Notes under the pieces: generated by a model
Databases searched by the model: none
What the model was told of the DNA's origin: nothing
The model's input: the letters and a program-made list of their open reading frames with translations, nothing else
Assembly (NCBI RefSeq): GCF_006538325.1
Contig: NZ_BJKK01000022.1
Coordinates: 1 to 64,000 of the forward strand
DNA: 64,000 bases
Direction of reading: 5' to 3'
From: Alteromonas sp. KUL42
GTDB lineage: Bacteria; Pseudomonadota; Gammaproteobacteria; Enterobacterales; Alteromonadaceae
Part shown: one piece after another, positions 61,163 to 64,000 of the stretch
Numbering within the stretch: position 1 is the stretch's first letter
Layout of the letters: each line of letters opens with the position of its first letter
Program-made: the position numbers and the translations under genes

Positions 61163-61528
61163 CTAGATCCAGTTTTGATCACTAATATCAACAGTAGCAT
61201 CTGATTTTATTGAACCGGTATGTGCTGTACTTGCAGGTTCTACCATTAAAAAATGGGTTTCTTCTTCGGCAAACGGGCAGTGCTCAACACCTTTAGGTAC
61301 AACGTATAATTCACCTGGGCCTAAAGTAACGTCGCCATCTCTGAATTTAAGGGTTAACTGGCCTTTAAATACAATAAATAGCTCATCTTCGTTGTTGTGG
61401 CTATGCCAAACAAGTTCACCTTGGCCTTTGGCAATTTTTACCAATTGTCCGTTAGATTCAGCAATAATTTTGGGCGTCCACGTTTCATCGAAAAGGGAGA
61501 ACTTTTGCTCTAGGTTTATTTTTTTCAT
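61163..61528 (-). CDS. Cupin-domain protein
   Basis: 121 aa. Single beta-barrel with two His-rich cupin motifs: VWHSHNNEDELFIVFKG and YVVPKGVEHCPF. Likely metal binding (His, His, Glu, His). Substrate unknown. Confidence 0.88.
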   Translation of the reverse strand: MKKINLEQKFSLFDETWTPKIIAESNGQLVKIAKGQGELVWHSHNNEDELFIVFKGQLTLKFRDGDVTLGPGELYVVPKGVEHCPFAEEETHFLMVEPASTAHTGSIKSDATVDISDQNWI

Positions 61529-61632
61529 TTTGTTTTTAATGGGCTTAATTCTGTGAGCTTGGTTTTACTTTATCACGAAATACCAAAAGTCTTAGCCTGC
61601 ATTAAGCTCACTGCCGATTTAACTTCATCAAA

Positions 61633-62100
61633 CTATAATCCATGGTGGCGTCTTATGTGTTTGATTTTACCTAGTTCGTTAAACTCCAACGCCATTATAT
61701 TTATTGCCGTATATTCGAACGGTTTGTCCATGTGACTCGGTTGGCCTTTTGCATGCTCTTTAAACTTCACAAAAGTGACATTGCGGCCAACCATAATTTC
61801 AAGAATGTCTATGTTACTGAAGAAAATTTTGTCGTTCAGTTTGGCTAGCATTCCAGAGCGAAGTTCATCCTTGCTGTTAATTTCCACATTAAAATTCACA
61901 TGTTGGTCTTTAATGTCGTCAGTTAAGAAAGAGAGAAAATGCTCGACATCTTCTTTGGTCGAGTTTGGTTGTTGTCGTCCATTTTTGGCTTTAATAAACT
62001 CTTGCGTTAACCTTCTCAGTTCAGCTTCCGCCAAAGGCGCAGTGCAAAAAGCACTGCATGATATGGTGCATAAACATAAGACTAAAATGAGCCTAATCAC
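61633..62100 (-). CDS. Secreted SnoaL/NTF2-like protein
   Basis: 155 aa. Signal peptide (IRLILVLCLCTISCSAFC) and an NTF2-like core (LRRLTQEFIKAKNG..., FLSFLTDDIKDQHV, KFKEHAKG, RHHGL). GTG start with GAGGAAAATTAG upstream. Such folds cover many small-molecule enzymes and immunity proteins. Confidence 0.7.
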   Translation of the reverse strand: MIRLILVLCLCTISCSAFCTAPLAEAELRRLTQEFIKAKNGRQQPNSTKEDVEHFLSFLTDDIKDQHVNFNVEINSKDELRSGMLAKLNDKIFFSNIDILEIMVGRNVTFVKFKEHAKGQPSHMDKPFEYTAINIMALEFNELGKIKHIRRHHGL

Positions 62101-62155
62101 CTAATTTTCCTCAAGTATATGTATGGAAAATCTCACGGTAACATTACATTACAAG

Positions 62156-62401
62156 TTAGACTAATAGTTGCTCTTTAAAATGAGGGTTTTCAACTAGCAC
62201 TTTCAGTTTGTGTATTGAATTAAGTACAACCAGTATGTACTTGTCTTCAATCTTGAGCTTGATACATTCTTCTTGCGCAGTATTTTTGGCGGTGTCTATT
62301 GCTTGACCAACAATGACCTCATGTGATTTTAAGGTAAGCTCAACAGGATAAGCAAATAGGCAAACTATTTCTATGTAGTCGTAGCTGTTGCAACTGATCA
62401 C
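62156..62401 (-). CDS. Rof-like (Rho-inhibitor family) protein
   Basis: 81 aa. CNSYDYIEIVCLFAYPVELTLK, then EECIKLKIEDKYILVVLNSIHKLKVL, matches the Rof/YaeO fold that binds transcription terminator Rho. The match is short and Rho-contact residues have not been verified. GTG start with AAGGAA. Confidence 0.68.
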   Translation of the reverse strand: MISCNSYDYIEIVCLFAYPVELTLKSHEVIVGQAIDTAKNTAQEECIKLKIEDKYILVVLNSIHKLKVLVENPHFKEQLLV

Positions 62402-62425
62402 GTGTGGTTCCTTCTGTGTTATGTA

Positions 62426-62851
62426 TTAGCCGACTTTAGCTTCCATATTGTAAAAACGATCGTCTTCACTTTGTATTGTAAAGCCATTTCGTTTGTATAG
62501 GTTCACAGCAGGGCTAACCTTAAATACTCGTAAGGTTAGTTTATTCAGGTTGGCCTGTAGTGTACGTTTTTTCGCTTCCTGCAATGCAGCGTAACCAATG
62601 CCTTTATTTTGCGCTGTTGCTACCACTTGCAAGTCGCGCAGTATGCAGCACTCGTTTTCAAATTGAAGGCGCATTACACCAACAACCTCTTTATGATACA
62701 AAATGTCATAGTTTTCTAAAGAGGAGGTTACTTCTAACACCTTCGATGCGTTCCAATCTGGCGCAAATTGTTCGTAATAAACACGCATGTTCTCAAAGGT
62801 AAAAGTTGCTGCTTTTTCAAGGTCTTTAGAAGGTAAAAATGTAATATCCAC
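62426..62851 (-). CDS. GNAT-family acetyltransferase
   Basis: 141 aa. DLQVVATAQNKGIGYAALQEAKKR is the acetyl-CoA motif; AVNLYKRNGFTIQSED follows. GTG start at 62851 with GGAAG. The third GNAT-type gene in the 59.5-63 kb block. Confidence 0.87.
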   Translation of the reverse strand: MDITFLPSKDLEKAATFTFENMRVYYEQFAPDWNASKVLEVTSSLENYDILYHKEVVGVMRLQFENECCILRDLQVVATAQNKGIGYAALQEAKKRTLQANLNKLTLRVFKVSPAVNLYKRNGFTIQSEDDRFYNMEAKVG

Positions 62852-62924
62852 TGTACTTCCAACTTATCTTATATATTCAGCCAAAAAAGTTGTTATTCCG
62901 TATTGCTACCCTATTGTAATTGGC

Positions 62925-63326
62925 TTATTGCTTTTGTTCTTTCATTACCCTCAGCATTAAAAGCACTTTTGCTGATACAAATAATAGACCTATCAGGTAT
63001 GCCACTGCCCATTTATTATCTTGCCAAATCCAAAGGTAGATACATGTACAATGACAAATGATAAGAAGCGCATTTTTAAAGTAATAGTTCTTTGTAAATT
63101 CATCGCAGAACATAAATACTGTGAAGCTATATACTACATAAACTAGAAACAGTGTTAAAAGTGCTTGAAGGCCAGATTCTGAACCTAGATTGACATAAAA
63201 CTCATAGTAAAAAAGTACCGCAGCCAGAGCACTACTTAGAACAGAGGGGAACACTTCCCTAGATTCTTTTTTCACGAGCTTACTGTGTTGCTCATTTTTC
63301 TGTTTTAAGCGTTCAAATGCGTCCAT
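62925..63326 (-). CDS. Hypothetical membrane protein
   Basis: 133 aa. A charged N-terminus (~25 residues) is followed by four TM helices and a short basic tail. No family recognised. Confidence 0.62.
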   Translation of the reverse strand: MDAFERLKQKNEQHSKLVKKESREVFPSVLSSALAAVLFYYEFYVNLGSESGLQALLTLFLVYVVYSFTVFMFCDEFTKNYYFKNALLIICHCTCIYLWIWQDNKWAVAYLIGLLFVSAKVLLMLRVMKEQKQ

Positions 63327-63423
63327 AAGGCCAATATTGAATTAATGAATAGCCACAAAAAAGGCTATAATAATTAGCAAAGTATTGTGAGGTATGACGT
63401 TAGCGTTGTACCAAACGTTGCGT

Positions 63424-63789
63424 TTAATTTGGTTCGCCAGTTCCAACAAAACCTACCATGCGTGTTATGAGTTCGTCTTGTTTTTCTATGAAATACTGAC
63501 CTAGTTGAACTTTCTCAACACCGTCGGGGCCCTTCCCACTAAAAGCCACTGTAACTCGACTTACACCTCCTATAATATCGCTTTTAACAACCCTGGCTGA
63601 CCAACCGGGAGCGCTAGCGCTGAACATGCCCACATAGTCACTTAATGCGTCTATACCTAGGAGAGTTTTTGGAGTGCGAGGATCATCGTATTGTATGGTT
63701 TTCGCCACAGCGCTAGTGATTTTTTCAAGTCGAACACTAGGGTCTTCTATTTCCCATGCGTCAAAGAAAGCTGAAATATTATCTGACAT
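63424..63789 (-). CDS. SnoaL/NTF2-like protein
   Basis: 121 aa. The alpha+beta cone fold is suggested by FFDAWEIEDPSVRLEKI, a central strand-rich segment and VKSDIIGGVSRVTVAF. Cytoplasmic, no signal peptide. GGAATAAAT upstream of ATG. Confidence 0.72.
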   Translation of the reverse strand: MSDNISAFFDAWEIEDPSVRLEKITSAVAKTIQYDDPRTPKTLLGIDALSDYVGMFSASAPGWSARVVKSDIIGGVSRVTVAFSGKGPDGVEKVQLGQYFIEKQDELITRMVGFVGTGEPN

Positions 63790-63821
63790 ATTTATTCCTA
63801 TTCTTGATTTGATTTTTGTAG

Positions 63822-64000
63822 CTAACCCACGACCTCTATTTGCGATATGTCCATTAACCTTATGTGCGTTTGGTAATAGTATTTGTCAGTAGGTTTACCC
63901 TCTGAGAGGAATGCAATCTTTACTCTCTGGGCTTTTCCATTAACTACTATTGTTTTATCAACGAAGTATTCTTGTGGTGACATTCCATATTTAGCTGATA
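63822..64000 (-). CDS. C-terminal part of an unidentified gene running off the window
   Basis: On the minus strand a frame enters from the right edge with no stop and ends at TAG (63822-63824), giving 58 visible residues that include SPQEYFVDKTIVVNGKAQ and TDKYYYQTHIRLMD. The composition looks coding. The start is outside the window. Confidence 0.6.
   Translation of the reverse strand, partial: SAKYGMSPQEYFVDKTIVVNGKAQRVKIAFLSEGKPTDKYYYQTHIRLMDISQIEVVG

Noticed and set aside
59428..63821. Integron attC sites between the small minus-strand genes
   Set aside because: No RYYYAAC/GTTRRRY core pairs with the right spacing were found by eye in the gaps; a model search is needed to be certain.

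Overview
The window looks like chromosome from a marine gammaproteobacterium, most likely Alteromonas or a close relative. This rests on gene order (ftsY-ftsE-ftsX near rpoH; a YjeT-like gene next to purA), on protein character, and on a base composition that looks mid-40s % GC by eye (not computed). No CRISPR array, rRNA, prophage, transposase or integrase was seen. The only RNA gene recognised is one tRNA-Thr.

Layout. 1-6.9 kb: the ftsY (5' end cut off), ftsE, ftsX division/secretion cluster, then two tandem minus-strand EAL-HDOD paralogues, then rpoH. 7-15.7 kb: a signalling block with a lipoprotein, a BLUF-EAL blue-light c-di-GMP phosphodiesterase, a histidine kinase and response regulator in the same run, a secreted M20 amidohydrolase and a large hybrid kinase. 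15.7-25.5 kb: nhaA, purEK, tRNA-Thr, a PCu(A)C copper chaperone, Dps, a PQQ-type sugar dehydrogenase, an S9 peptidase, a DUF962 protein and a CnoX-type thioredoxin. 25.5-35.9 kb: metabolic genes including a PLP enzyme, purA, an aldehyde dehydrogenase, a PepSY protein, a NYN-domain protein, gamma-glutamyltranspeptidase and an NhaC antiporter.

36.2-43.1 kb holds what looks like a MurNAc/peptidoglycan salvage island: a secreted two-domain NagZ-like GH3, an MscS channel, a NamZ-like (DUF1343) exo-muramidase, MurQ and alanine racemase. Next come a small basic ORF between a possible promoter and a terminator, a YitT protein, a PAS-PAS chemoreceptor, a frameshifted membrane chemoreceptor, an alginate-export-type porin, an Nramp-like transporter lacking the DPGN motif, and glyA divergent from a LysR regulator. 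From 53 kb onward most genes are small, minus-strand and accessory (GNATs, cupin, NTF2-like, Rof-like, GFA, DUF1353, membrane proteins). They are interrupted by a plus-strand heptaheme cytochrome-TPR protein. One GNAT is frameshifted, and a gene on the minus strand runs off the right edge.

Main themes are c-di-GMP and light signalling (three EAL proteins, two kinases, two chemoreceptors), cell-wall sugar recovery, and metal/redox handling. Two genes (the membrane chemoreceptor and one GNAT) are each broken by one extra base in a homopolymer, so assembly error should be excluded before calling them pseudogenes.
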